NCBI GenBank assembly: GCA_029298735.1
Contig: JANSLP010000082.1
Location: 51,127-115,126, forward strand
Length of the DNA: 64,000 bases
Direction of reading: 5' to 3'
DNA from: Ophiostoma sp. CBS 140.51
Lineage: Eukaryota > Ascomycota > Sordariomycetes > Ophiostomatales > Ophiostomataceae
Below the pieces are notes generated by a model that worked only from the letters and a program-made list of their open reading frames with translations, searched no databases and had not been told where the DNA came from. Below, piece by piece: positions 34,619 to 44,885 of the stretch; position 1 is the first letter of the stretch, and each line of letters starts with the position of its first letter. A program made the translations under genes and the position numbers.

Positions 34619-35050
34619 TTCTCTCAATGATTTGGCATTGAGGGGGCTCCTTTCGCATTTCTTTATTATTTCATAGACCTTTATCCCCGGTCTTTGACTA
34701 TACCCAGAAACACATCTCTACCCACTTCTGTGGAACCTTCACAAGCCAAATACCAAAAAACCACAACTGGATCTAGGTTCTGCGCCTCGAATGAGGTGCA
34801 GTTTCTGTGCTCCCATAATCTTGTTCATCTAGCATCTGCTTTTTTTTTTCTTTCTGCGTCTCATCTTTCCCTTTACTTCTTTATTGTCCTTTATACTCTT
34901 TTGTACCCCATTTACCCATTTCTTTGCTTTTGCATTTTCAACGAGCGCATATCCATCATGGAAAGGGGTTCCAAAAACCGGCGGTTATACACAAAAATAT
35001 CCCACATTACACTTTGAGCGAGAGGTGAGGAGGATGGGGATCGAGTCGGT
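34619..35050. other. short convergent intergenic region
   Basis: About 430 bases between the Yag7-like gene and the truncated ATG2. It contains T-rich UTR-like sequence and no trace of the missing ATG2 body in any frame. Confidence 0.6.
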
Positions 35051-36998
35051 TTAAAGCGAAAAAAAAAGCGAGTGAAAGTTTGATAACGATTGAATGTCTT
35101 TGTCATTATCCCAACCACCGGGCATAGCGCTCTGGAGACGCGTCGAGTCGGCCTGCGAGAAGGCACTCATGTACATGCTCTCAGCTTCTTTATGGCTAAA
35201 GACGTGAGATTCAGCGAGGTCTTCAGCAGGTCCGGCTGAGCCCACACTACTGGCATCACCGGATCCCGAATGGCGGGAAGTACTCAAGGGAGCACCGGCA
35301 GCGCCAGCGAAGCCCAGGCCAGAAGTGCCAAGGCTAGAAGTGCCGAGAGCATCGAAACTGCCACGGCCTTCCGAGCGGGGCTGGGGAGAAACGCTTGCAT
35401 GACGAAGGGACGGCTCGGACTGAGCCTCTTGACCCCATGCGCTCCACTGCAAGCTTCCCTGGCTGTCGTTTCCCTGAACGATCGTGGATTGTGCAGCATG
35501 AGGCGGTGCTTGCTGCGGAGGCAACATGCCGGACAAGGAGGTTGTCAGACCGGCCGTGTCACCGTACACAGAGGCTCTGGGTGTGGACGAAGACGAAGCC
35601 AGAGCGGCTGCGAAAGCTGCATCGTCATCTTCGGCATCGGGTGGCGCTTCTTCGTTTGTGTTGGACTCGTTTTCATCGCTGGAGCTGCCCATTTCGTAGG
35701 GGATATTAAAGGCGTCTTCGCTGTCCTGCAAGGCATACTGGCTCTGCATCATCGCAGACGAAGCCACTGAAGATGCCGCCATGGATGCCGTACTCTCGTT
35801 GTAACCGCCATCCAGGTCGTTTTGGCCATCCAGGTTGCTAGGGGCGGGGTTGTTGTACGATTGGTGGGTCGAAAACACATGGGCTGACGAGCCTGTCGAT
35901 GAACGCGATGGCGGGCCTCGTGATGGGATGCTGGGGGACTGTGATGAGAGAGAAGACGGCATCGATGGAGAGCGGGCCAGAGTCGAGAAGACGTTGGCCT
36001 CCGAGATAAGGAAAGCGCGGACGTTCTCAAGTGAGATGTGGCGTTTGCCCTCCTTGGGCACGATCGGAGGCCGGCTTGCGCTGTCGCCCACATCCTTGTC
36101 CTTGTTGTCACCGTCCTTTGGCGCCGGATCTTCGGGCGGCGTAATCAATGTCGTTACACCTTCGACATTGATGCGCGACATGGCCAGCTGGAACACGACC
36201 GGTTCGACTGCACCTGGCGTGGCGGCGCCCGTCGGGCTCGAGCCTGTGGCAGCGGTAGACGCATCAACGGGCACATCAACCTCGAGCTGGAAGGTTACGC
36301 CCTCAATATTAACTTGTATGCGGTCGACGATGCCCTGGAGGAAGCCGGCCAAGAACGTGGGCAGCGTCAAAGCCTGACCAGTGCCGAGTGTCTGGGAAGA
36401 GGATGAGGTGGACTCGTCGTCGTCGAAATCGTCGTCGTCTTCGTCGGCGGCTGCGAGCGCCTCTTCGAGGGCCTTCTTTTCCTTGTCCGGCTGGTGTTCG
36501 AGGAAGGACTGGGCGAGGTCGGCTGCAGTGGGGACCACATCGTCGTCGTTGTCTGTATTCGACTTGCTGCCGCTGCCGCGCCGGCTGCTTTTATCTGCTG
36601 CTTCGTCACCATCTTTGGCTATCCGCAGCCGGAAATTGACGCCTGTGACTTGGATCTGGATCGGGCTGGAGTAGATATCGACGGGGAGAGTAACGCGGAG
36701 GATGGCGACTTTGGCTTTGCGGATGTGGAAGGTCGGCGGGAGCTGGAGAAGCTGTTGGAGGATCTAGACCCAATCCGTCAGTATATCGATATCGCTTGAT
36801 ACGGCGCTCTGCGCACACACTCACATTCAGTTTCAGGCCGACATCTCGAAACTCCAGGACAGTATTCCGGCCCCAGGCCAGGTCAAGGTTGTCAAGGTCA
36901 AGAGCATCGGCATCGAGAACGTCGAAACGAGAGAGCGCATATCGCAGCAGCCGCTTGGGCATGCTGGAGTTGCGGAAAGAGTCGAGAAGCGACGCCAT
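35051..36998 (-). CDS. ATG2: autophagy-related protein 2, N-terminal part only (truncated)
   Basis: Atg2 is a very large lipid-transfer protein bridging ER and phagophore. Two exons are inferred, 36998-36825 and 36763-35051, with a 61-nt GTGAGT...TCTAG intron, giving 628 residues. The N-terminal chorein-type segment is clear: NSSMPKRLLRYALSRFDVLD, LDNLDLAWGRNTVLEFRDVG and, across the junction, KLNILQQLLQLPPTFHIRKA. A disordered acidic and Ser-rich stretch follows, with VFSHKEAESMYMSAFSQAD near the end. After MPGGWD the similarity stops and the frame closes within about 20 codons. Filamentous-fungal Atg2 is about 2000 residues, so roughly two thirds are absent, and the next gene leaves no space for them. 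Either a real truncation or partial copy, or a misjoin in assembly. Confidence 0.8.
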
Positions 36999-38493
36999 TT
37001 TGGAAAGTGACGGAGCTGTTTATCTATCGAAAGAGATGATTGTTGTCGTCGTCGTCGTCTCTCTCTAAAGGTGATCAGATGTCACCGCTCACCGAGAGCG
37101 TGGCTGCGGGGGGAAGGCCGCCGGCGTCAAAATGGAGGGCTGCACGCGGGCAGTGGCGAAGGTCATGGTACTGTCGACGACGGGGCGATGAACAACCGTG
37201 ATGGCGAGTGTATCTATTGCTGTATCAAATGGCGGGAGATGGGACGAAACGAAAAGAGAAGAGAAAAGAGAGACGGATATAGAGGCAGACGTCGATTGTC
37301 TTGATTAGGCGGCTCCGTTTATCGCTGCTATGGTGGGGAAATGTAGGGCAAAAGGCAATAGAGACGACTGTAGGAAAGGAAAATAAGAACAAGAAGCAAA
37401 ACAACGTGTGCACAAACTGAGTGATGGAAAAAAAGGGGATGAAGAAGAAAATGAAGAAAATAAGCAAACGGTGAAAAGACACAGTGCCCAAAAGCTGGTC
37501 GATGAAAGTAAGTAGGTTGTTGAAACGGAAGGAGAAGATGAGAAGCCGAAGAAGGCGCAGGTGGTGTGTGGTTTGGTATCGATGGCTACTACTATTAGGT
37601 AGTGGTGGTTAATGGCGTGCACGGCAGCGGCGACTGTGCTGTTAGCTTCTCCTTGGTGTTGTCATCTGAGCCCAACAAGGCCCGTGCCAGATCATCACAG
37701 AGAGCAAGACAGCAGAGATACGGTAGCTGTTGTTGGGGGTAGGACAATCACTTTGGGTTAGGTAGGGAAACAGGGAAGCAGGTGGTAAAGAATGTACGTA
37801 CGTATCGCAAAGTACATCGTCGTATTTTACATGTGAGGAAGTACAAAGTTACAGTGCGCACAGTAAGTTGACGAGGCGCGACAGTGAGTCGCTCTTGCAC
37901 TTCCTCTTCTGTCATAGCTGTTGTTGGACGAGAGGGCAAGAGTAAGGGAACTGGCGGTAAAAAGTGGGCCCGTCCGCCTGATGAGTCGCACTGGGGCTAG
38001 CCTACAGGCAGCTATTACGACGTGTTTGATATGTTGCAATAATGCGCAAGCAGGGCGCTGAGACCACTGTAAAAACCCGGCGGTCGCGATGTCCCCCTCC
38101 TTATTCCTCCTGCCGATAACCGATAAGGAGAGGAATGTCGCTGTGACCACTGACAGGCGCCGGAAAGGGTCTGGGCCAGGCCAAAATCGATGCCCCCAAA
38201 GTGAGACTTGTCAAATGACTGGCCTGGCTTGGTTCGTCACGCGATGTCTATTCTCCTAACTTGGACAAGATCGCAACACAGGGTGTAGAACTGTAGATAC
38301 AAAAACAATATTGTGTTTACTGTCAATATGCCGGTAAGTCATTTCTCGTATTGTATTGCCGAGCATTAAATCATCGCTATGTCAAAACATCGCCCCAAAT
38401 GTAATAAAACTCAGAGCAAAGTCCTCTTCATTACCTGCTCATAAACTGAGTACAACGGGCTCCTGGACTGTGGACGGTGTGATATGCGCCTCA
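36999..38493. other. intergenic region between ATG2 and the amine oxidase
   Basis: About 1.5 kb with no supported gene. It contains a short GTC repeat near 37040-37060 and purine-rich + strand at 37240-37560, which is probably the ATG2 leader and promoter on the other strand. Confidence 0.55.
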
Positions 38494-40426
38494 TCAACAA
38501 CTGTTGCCAGCAGAGCCTTTGTCATCCTCATTCTCCAGCCCGTACGCCTCTGCGATGCGCCGTCCTACAGACTCACCACTCCAGTAGGCACCTGTTGCCG
38601 TGCCCAGCGCCACAAACGGCGACGTATGCTCACCGGCGAGCCAGACACCACGGCCGGGTAAGCCCTCACGCATCACGCGGATATCTTCATCGCCCCGGGC
38701 CAGGCCAACCTGGAAATTGCTGTAGCTGCCGTTGCCAGCGAGATCATCGTGCAGCCAGTTGGTGGTGATGATACCCGTCGTCTGGCAAGCCGGCGATGCC
38801 GGGTCGTAGTGCGGCATGGTAGCGAAGTAGGGGCGGAAGTAGTCGAGTAGAAAGGCCGTTTGTTTCGCGTTGGGGCAGCGCATCTCGCTGGGTTCATTGG
38901 TTGACGATGTCTGGCCATCACTCTTGTCGCGTAGAGAGGCCAAAGTGCCCATGATGTGAGCTGACTGTTCACCGTATGTGTAGAAGAGCAAAGTTGGGTG
39001 CGCAACAGAGGCAGGCAAAGCGGCCATATCAAAGGCCTCCAGCGACCAGTGCTCTTGATTGGATTGCTGTGCGTAGACGCCGGGTGCCAGCCACTGGCAG
39101 AAGCCGCGCACCGAGCGGCCTGTCTCGGGATCCGGGCGTTGCCAGAAAGCCTCCGAGAACGAGACGTAGACCTTTTCGAGAGAGCCATATCCAATGCTAG
39201 AAATTGCCTCGCTGACACGAGAGGGAATGGCTGGTTTAAAAGCAGTGGCTGCATTCTTCTTGAGCCAGCCTAATGGCATGGTACACACGACATCGTCGAA
39301 AGAGAAAGTCTCCCCAGAAAAAGTCGAAACGCTGACGCTGGAGCCAGGGAACTTTCCAACCTCACGTTTGTTATCGTCGAGTGTGCTCACAATGCGCGAG
39401 ACCGTCTTGCTGTAGTGGATTGTGGCGCCTTCAACGACAGGCTCGATCAGCCGGTCAAACACCCTCTTGTATGTGCCAGCACAGAAGAGGTTTTCTGAAT
39501 TGTTAGTAAACAATATATCAGCAAGAATACACAGGCCTTGGTGGGAACCTACCTCCTTCAATGCACTCCTCGAGCCAGTAGTATTTGAGACTCTGCCGGC
39601 CCACGGGGCTGCCGACAAAGGCGCCCCAAAAATCGGCCATTTGCAGCACCAGTTTCTGCTTCTGGGACACGGCCTCCTTTTCGGCTTCTGTTGCGCCTTC
39701 TGCTGCTGGCGGGATATGAAAATCGAGTCGTTGAACAAAGAAGTCGTAGAGACTCTCCTTGGGGTCGATGGTACTGCAGTTGGCATTGGAGTGCACGAAT
39801 GCCTCCTCGACAATCGTCCACATGATCGTCGACAGGGCCTCGCCTTCTTCCAGCGGCAGGATGGCACCCTCGACATTAAAGACGGCGCCTCCAAGATCGT
39901 TCCCGTCCTCATCCACATCGTGACTGCTAGTAACCGTCTCCGTAGCGCGGACGAGGTCAAGGATTGGGTTGTCCTTGGTGCCGTGGATCCAGTTGGGACC
40001 CATATCGACGAGGGGTCCATCGTCGTTGCCACCATTTGAGCTGGCAGCCAGTGTTGGCTGCAGCCGGACCTGGTGTAGACGACCACCGAGCCGCTGACGG
40101 CCTTCCAGGATGGTCACTCGGAAGCCATGCTGCAGAAGAATGTCTGCACAGCGAAGGCCAGCGATGCCAGCACCAACAATGCCGATATGTGGCGATCTCT
40201 GACTAGGAGATGGCGTCTGGCGTACAGTGTGGATGGTTAGTATATGATATATCGTTATCAAAATCTTATCAAAATCTGAGATTGGGGTCAGACTTACACG
40301 TTCAGCTGGTGGCCGGTCGGCGGCACTCGAGCTGCTCCGGCGGATAGACTTGAGATCGAGGTCGAGGCGAGAGCAATCTCTCCGGGTAGCACTGGAGCTA
40401 AAGACACTGTAAACATCCATCTTCAT
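38494..40426 (-). CDS. FAD-dependent amine oxidase (polyamine oxidase type)
   Basis: Flavoprotein of the monoamine/polyamine oxidase superfamily, probably oxidising spermine or acetylated polyamines with release of hydrogen peroxide; substrate inferred only from family. Three exons are inferred: 40426-40298, 40216-39553, 39494-38494, giving 597 residues. The FAD-binding dinucleotide fold reads HIGIVGAGIAGLRCADILLQ (about residues 53-72), followed by ILEGRQRLGGR and the substrate-side MGPNWIHGT. The C-terminal FAD signature is GVWLAGEHTSPFVALGTATG. The first intron (40297-40217, 81 nt, GTAAGT donor, ATACTAAC branch, GCCAG acceptor) is a multiple of three with no stop, so unspliced RNA is also open. 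The second (58 nt) joins EECIEG to ENLFCAGTYKRV. The start is the first ATG in frame, and an alternative lies two codons on. Confidence 0.9.
40217..40297 (-). other. in-frame 81-nt intron of the amine oxidase
   Basis: Good fungal splice signals and a length of 27 codons without stop. Retention would insert a segment just before the FAD-binding GxGxxG motif, between PPAER and TPSPS. Confidence 0.75.
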
Positions 40427-42362
40427 GTTGGGCAAAATAAGAAGAAGATCTGATAGAGAAATAAAAATTGGCCGGCTTGCGACCGTGATAGGAGGGAAAG
40501 GGTTGGGAGGCTAACACGGCCTAGATAATGCGAGATGTATGTCGACCGAAGAGGAACAGTGATGGTGTGGAGTTCTAAGGTCTGCAGCAGAAAAAGAAAG
40601 AGAAAATAGAGAACGATTTGTGATTTGTGTCTGAGAAAAGGAGAGCCGGAGAGAGCCGTATCCAAGCGGAAAGTGATAGGGGTATGTGCTGGTGGCAAGA
40701 AACTGTCTGGGGAAGGAGGGGGATGGAGGGGAAAGAGGTGGTGTTGACAGCAAGAGGAAGGAACTTGTCAGGCGGGCACCTTCTTCAATATGGGAAGGTG
40801 CAAGTGACTCGACTACCAAAAGAAGAAATCGAAATTTTGTGGAAACACAAAAGAGGGAAAGAGCTCTCTCATCCGTTTTCTCACGATCCGATTTGGAAAA
40901 GACCCAACCCGACCCGACGGGTATGGAGAGGAAGGAACGAGGGGATGTGGCCAGGCTCGGCTTGATATTGTGGGAAACACAAAGACGATGCACGACAACG
41001 ATGTTACGCGATTGGACTAATCGAAGCAGACAAGGACAGGAGAAGACAAGAAAGGGGAAATGCAAGGAATAAAAGGCAAAGAAGAAAATCAAGCTACAAT
41101 AAAAAGGGGAAAGGACTTACTTGGCCATTCTGGACCAAGCCAGGGGAAGCTTCTTTGGAGAAATACACCAACAAACGGTCGATAACCGAAGCGGCAGTGA
41201 CGATAGCAGCGAGGACATACACACCAGGCGGGTGGTAAAAAAGAGAGGGGAACGTCAAGACGAGGGGCGCGTCCGGCGGTTCGAGGTGAGGGGGAGAATA
41301 GGAGGAATGAACCCGGTGTTGCGTTGCAGCCGTTCCTTGTTCCTGTAAGTAGTGCGTCCCGTCTGCTCTTCTAGAGTGGCTGTCAATATCGAGGTGTGAG
41401 TATTGTTGCAGTGCGTTGTAAATGCGGGCGTTGATAAGAAAAGTTCTAGATCGACAGGGTTGGCAGAGGTCGAGTCGTGCAGTATCAGTTACAGTTGGAG
41501 AAGACAGACATGTGAACCTGAGCGAGCAACGAGATTGGACGAGCTGCTTTCTTTTTTCCGTTTTTGTCTGGACCTTTTGCGGCTCTAGGTCGTGGCTAGA
41601 ACTCAAACGGGCAAGGCTGTTTGGGGAAGGGTGACGTTGAAGAAGGTCCTTTTAATAGAAAAAGAAGGGCTCAACGTAGGCCGCTTTAAACAGCTAAAAC
41701 GGAGCTTCGTTATTATCTCCGGTTGCTGATGGAGGAAGATTGCCAAAGTAGGATCAAGAACGACATAAAAAATACGGAAACAAGGCTGAGCTAACGCAGA
41801 CGAAGGATCGTGTAAGTGGTTTTCGTGAAGAATTTTGAAAAACAGGAATGATTTTGTTGAGTTGTTGGATCAAGATTTGATAGAATACCCCATTACAGAG
41901 GGAGAAGAAAAAGTGAAGAGAGAGAAAGGAAAAGAAAGGACAATCCAGAGGGGTCAAAGACTCAATATATATATGGTTAACCACTCTCGATACTTTACAA
42001 GACCAAAAACGGCTACGACCCCACAGTTCACACTATCTCGAACCCGGAATCCAGGGTCCTGGTTGTTGTTCGTAACTGCAAAAAGATCTTCACTATCTTT
42101 CGCATTTTCTTTCCATTATGTTTAACCTACTGGTTGGTGCGTCGTAGTTGATCTTGGCACAGTAGGGTTGCATGGTTGGTTCTAAAGCTTTGTGAGAACT
42201 GTCCAAGATTGGCTGGGGCCTACCGTGACTTCTTAGTTCGTTATATGATTTCAAAAACAAAATACTATTAAGCATCTCTTCTTCTCCACATATGCCGGAG
42301 GAATGGTCGTCTTTAGGCAAGGTCCGACGATGGAAAAGTCGGAAAAGCCGTACTTCGGCTGG
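40427..42362. other. intergenic region upstream of the amine oxidase
   Basis: About 1.9 kb, no supported gene. It is purine-rich on the + strand at 40620-41100, again consistent with the leader or promoter of the minus-strand oxidase. Confidence 0.55.
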
Positions 42363-43278
42363 TCATTGCCATTCACATACAAGGCCAAACTTAGTCGAAG
42401 TGCTTGTTGCTTTGAATGTCACAGTGAATGGATACCAAAAGCCCTGCGGTGTAGCCGACAAGTTGATGAGCCACTGGAGAAATGGCGCAGTATTGACACT
42501 GACTGTGGCCGACGAGAGTGTGGTGATGGTCTTTGCGTAGTAGTTGAAGGAGATGGTATAAGTAGCACCAACAGTTGTTGCAAACGTCTGATATAAATAT
42601 CCGGAGCCGACATTGGTGGTCGACTTGGAAAACTCGGCATAGTATGGGTAGGGAGCGCCGCTGCTAGTATCGTGGATGACGGCGTACTGGCCATCAAAGA
42701 CTGGGGTCACTGTCCAGTCCAAGAAGTTGCCGGTCCCGAAATCTCCCTTGAGGATGAAATCTGTGTAGCAGGGAGGCGGTGGTGGCGGTGGCGGTGAAGA
42801 AATGGGGGCGCGGGAGCTTGGGGAGGTCGATGCCGAGGAAGAAACCGATGACGGTGAAGAAACCGAAGACGATGGGGAGGAAGAGATCGAGGAAGAAGAA
42901 GGAAAAAACTTCGGCAACGAGACAGATGAAATGCTCGATGATGAAGGACCCAAGGAGCTCGAGGAAAGGATTGAAAAACCCGGGATGCTCGAGGAGCTCG
43001 AAGGTACGCTAGAAGAGCTCGAAGATGGACTCGATGGTATACTCGAAGATGAGGGCACCTCAGGGAAGAATGGAAGAGCTACTTGAGATTGAGTTTGACG
43101 AGACTGACGACGGTGATGCGGAAGAAGATGATGCCGAGCTTGAGGATTCTGAGATACCGGACGATGACTGCCGAAGTGCGGAGGATGACGACGATGGGCG
43201 AGAAGGCCGGCACCGAGATGCGTCTGCCCCATTTGGCCACTCCAAAGCGGCGGAAAGAAGAAAGGAAGAGACTCTCAT
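42363..43278 (-). CDS. serine-rich secreted-type protein, reading frame interrupted
   Basis: Two overlapping minus-strand frames appear to be one gene. The 5' part (43278-43060) begins MRVSSFLLSAALEW, a weak signal peptide, and runs into serine repeats before stopping. The downstream part, in the next frame (from about 43060 to 42363), continues serine/proline repeats, then PPPPPPPP. It ends in a beta-rich domain (YTDFILKGDFGTGNFLDWTV, then YLYQTFATTVGATYTISFNY) that resembles fungal carbohydrate-binding-like jelly-roll domains. The frames join only through a one-base shift or an intron; a 67-nt intron (GTCAGT donor, weak TCGAG acceptor) is arithmetically possible. The end at VCEWQ also looks early, and a GTATGT donor overlaps it, so a further exon may exist. 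It may be a pseudogene. Function unknown; cell-wall or secreted adhesin-like is a guess. Confidence 0.4.
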
Positions 43279-44885
43279 CTTGTTTTCGGATCAAAATTGC
43301 ACATGTGCTGGTTCGTATATTTAGTTGTAATAGAATATGCGAGCCGTCGATGGAAGACAGCCAAGAACACCCACAAAGTCATAGAAAACCTCCAGAAAGA
43401 AGAAAATAAAACGAAAAGGGGCTCGGTACACATTTATGGCATTTCTACGATTATATTTTAGCCTCCACATTATCGAGAAGGGCCTCGCTCTGCTCTCCTT
43501 TTCCTGAAAATGCCAAGACTGGTGGAAGGATGCAGACCAAAAATAAAAAAGGCACGAAAGCGACGAAAGCCACACAAACCAGTGCCGACACGGTAAGATA
43601 CAGGCACAAAATTCACAAAATTATCACGAATAGGGAGGAGGAGGAGGATGGCTGAACCGGTCCAGACCCAACACGTCGTTGGGATGCATCTCATTGTCTC
43701 TATCGTGCATTGCCTTTGGCTTGTTTGCTTCGATTCTATTAGACAAGGGGTTTCTGTGGCGTTTTAAGCTTGAAATATTGGCTCTCGGGCACAGATTAGC
43801 GCTTTGCTTGTTGTCTGGATTGGGTGCCTGGCTGTCTATGAGCGAGCAAGTGAGATTGAGATGAAAAAGAGAAGGAAGAGACAATGAGGCGCATGCTGTT
43901 GCTGTTAATTTCTTGAAGGATAGACTGGAAGAGGAGGTAGCTGTTTCATGAAGTGGTGATAGCAGTAGGTGAGGGGTTACAAGGGATTTGAATGGATATG
44001 CAATAACACGTTCTCCCTCTCTCTTTTTTGATCAATAAAATATATAGAAAAGTACAAAAGGGAAAGGAATACGCAAAGAAAACAAAAAAGATAAATTCTT
44101 GGTGATCTTTATGAACAGACACCCTTTCTATTGCCTCCAATCGCATTGCACTGCACAAGCACGCATTCGGCACATGAAAAGGGAAACCAATTGAAATTGA
44201 AAATTGAACGTTATGTTTAATTTTGATTCCGGTGCCTTATATTTTTGTTTACGATATTTCCTCAGTTAATATCTTTAAAATACATCACATGCTGGCAAGT
44301 CGCCAGGTGTTGGCAGCTGCCTCTGTGCTTACATCCAACAGTCAGCCCCAATATGGAAGGAGCTGGTGGTTGAATTCGATGCTGCTTCAGAGCGCTGTAA
44401 AAGCGCGCCTGCCCGGCAAAACGGCCCTAAAAATAGCGATGTCAGCATCGCTCCTTCCTCCTGAGCTCCTCCTGTAATAACTGTCTACCCCGTAGCCCCT
44501 GTTGCAAGTACCCACAATTTCCCCCGCCGGCCGCCGCCGCCGCCACTCCTTCTTTTGGCGCGCATCAACCACCTTCCATACGTCGTTCTTCTGAACGTCG
44601 ACTCTCAAGCTTCGATTGTTTTCTGCAACAAAGACAACCGCATACGCACACAGCGCACTCTCCCCGGCTACGAAGACGGCGATAACCCATCTCACACAAG
44701 CCCGCGCCCAATGGTTTGCATCGGCAGGGCCACTGCTTGCACTGCGTTGTGCATGGGTCGCAGCCGACGCGGGTGAATTTCCGATTGAAGACTTTCAAAA
44801 GATTGAAGCTTCATCCGAAGAGCTTCCTTGAGCTTACGATTACATCCATTGCCTCTTACTACTACCCTCCCTCCCGACTACCACA
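43279..44885. other. intergenic region between the serine-rich gene and RCY1
   Basis: About 1.6 kb of divergent intergenic DNA, partly AT-rich (43950-44290). No supported gene. Confidence 0.6.

Noticed and set aside
42040..42065. CTCGAACCCGGAAT resembling an antisense tRNA T-arm
   Set aside because: The T stem does not pair properly and no cloverleaf can be drawn around it.
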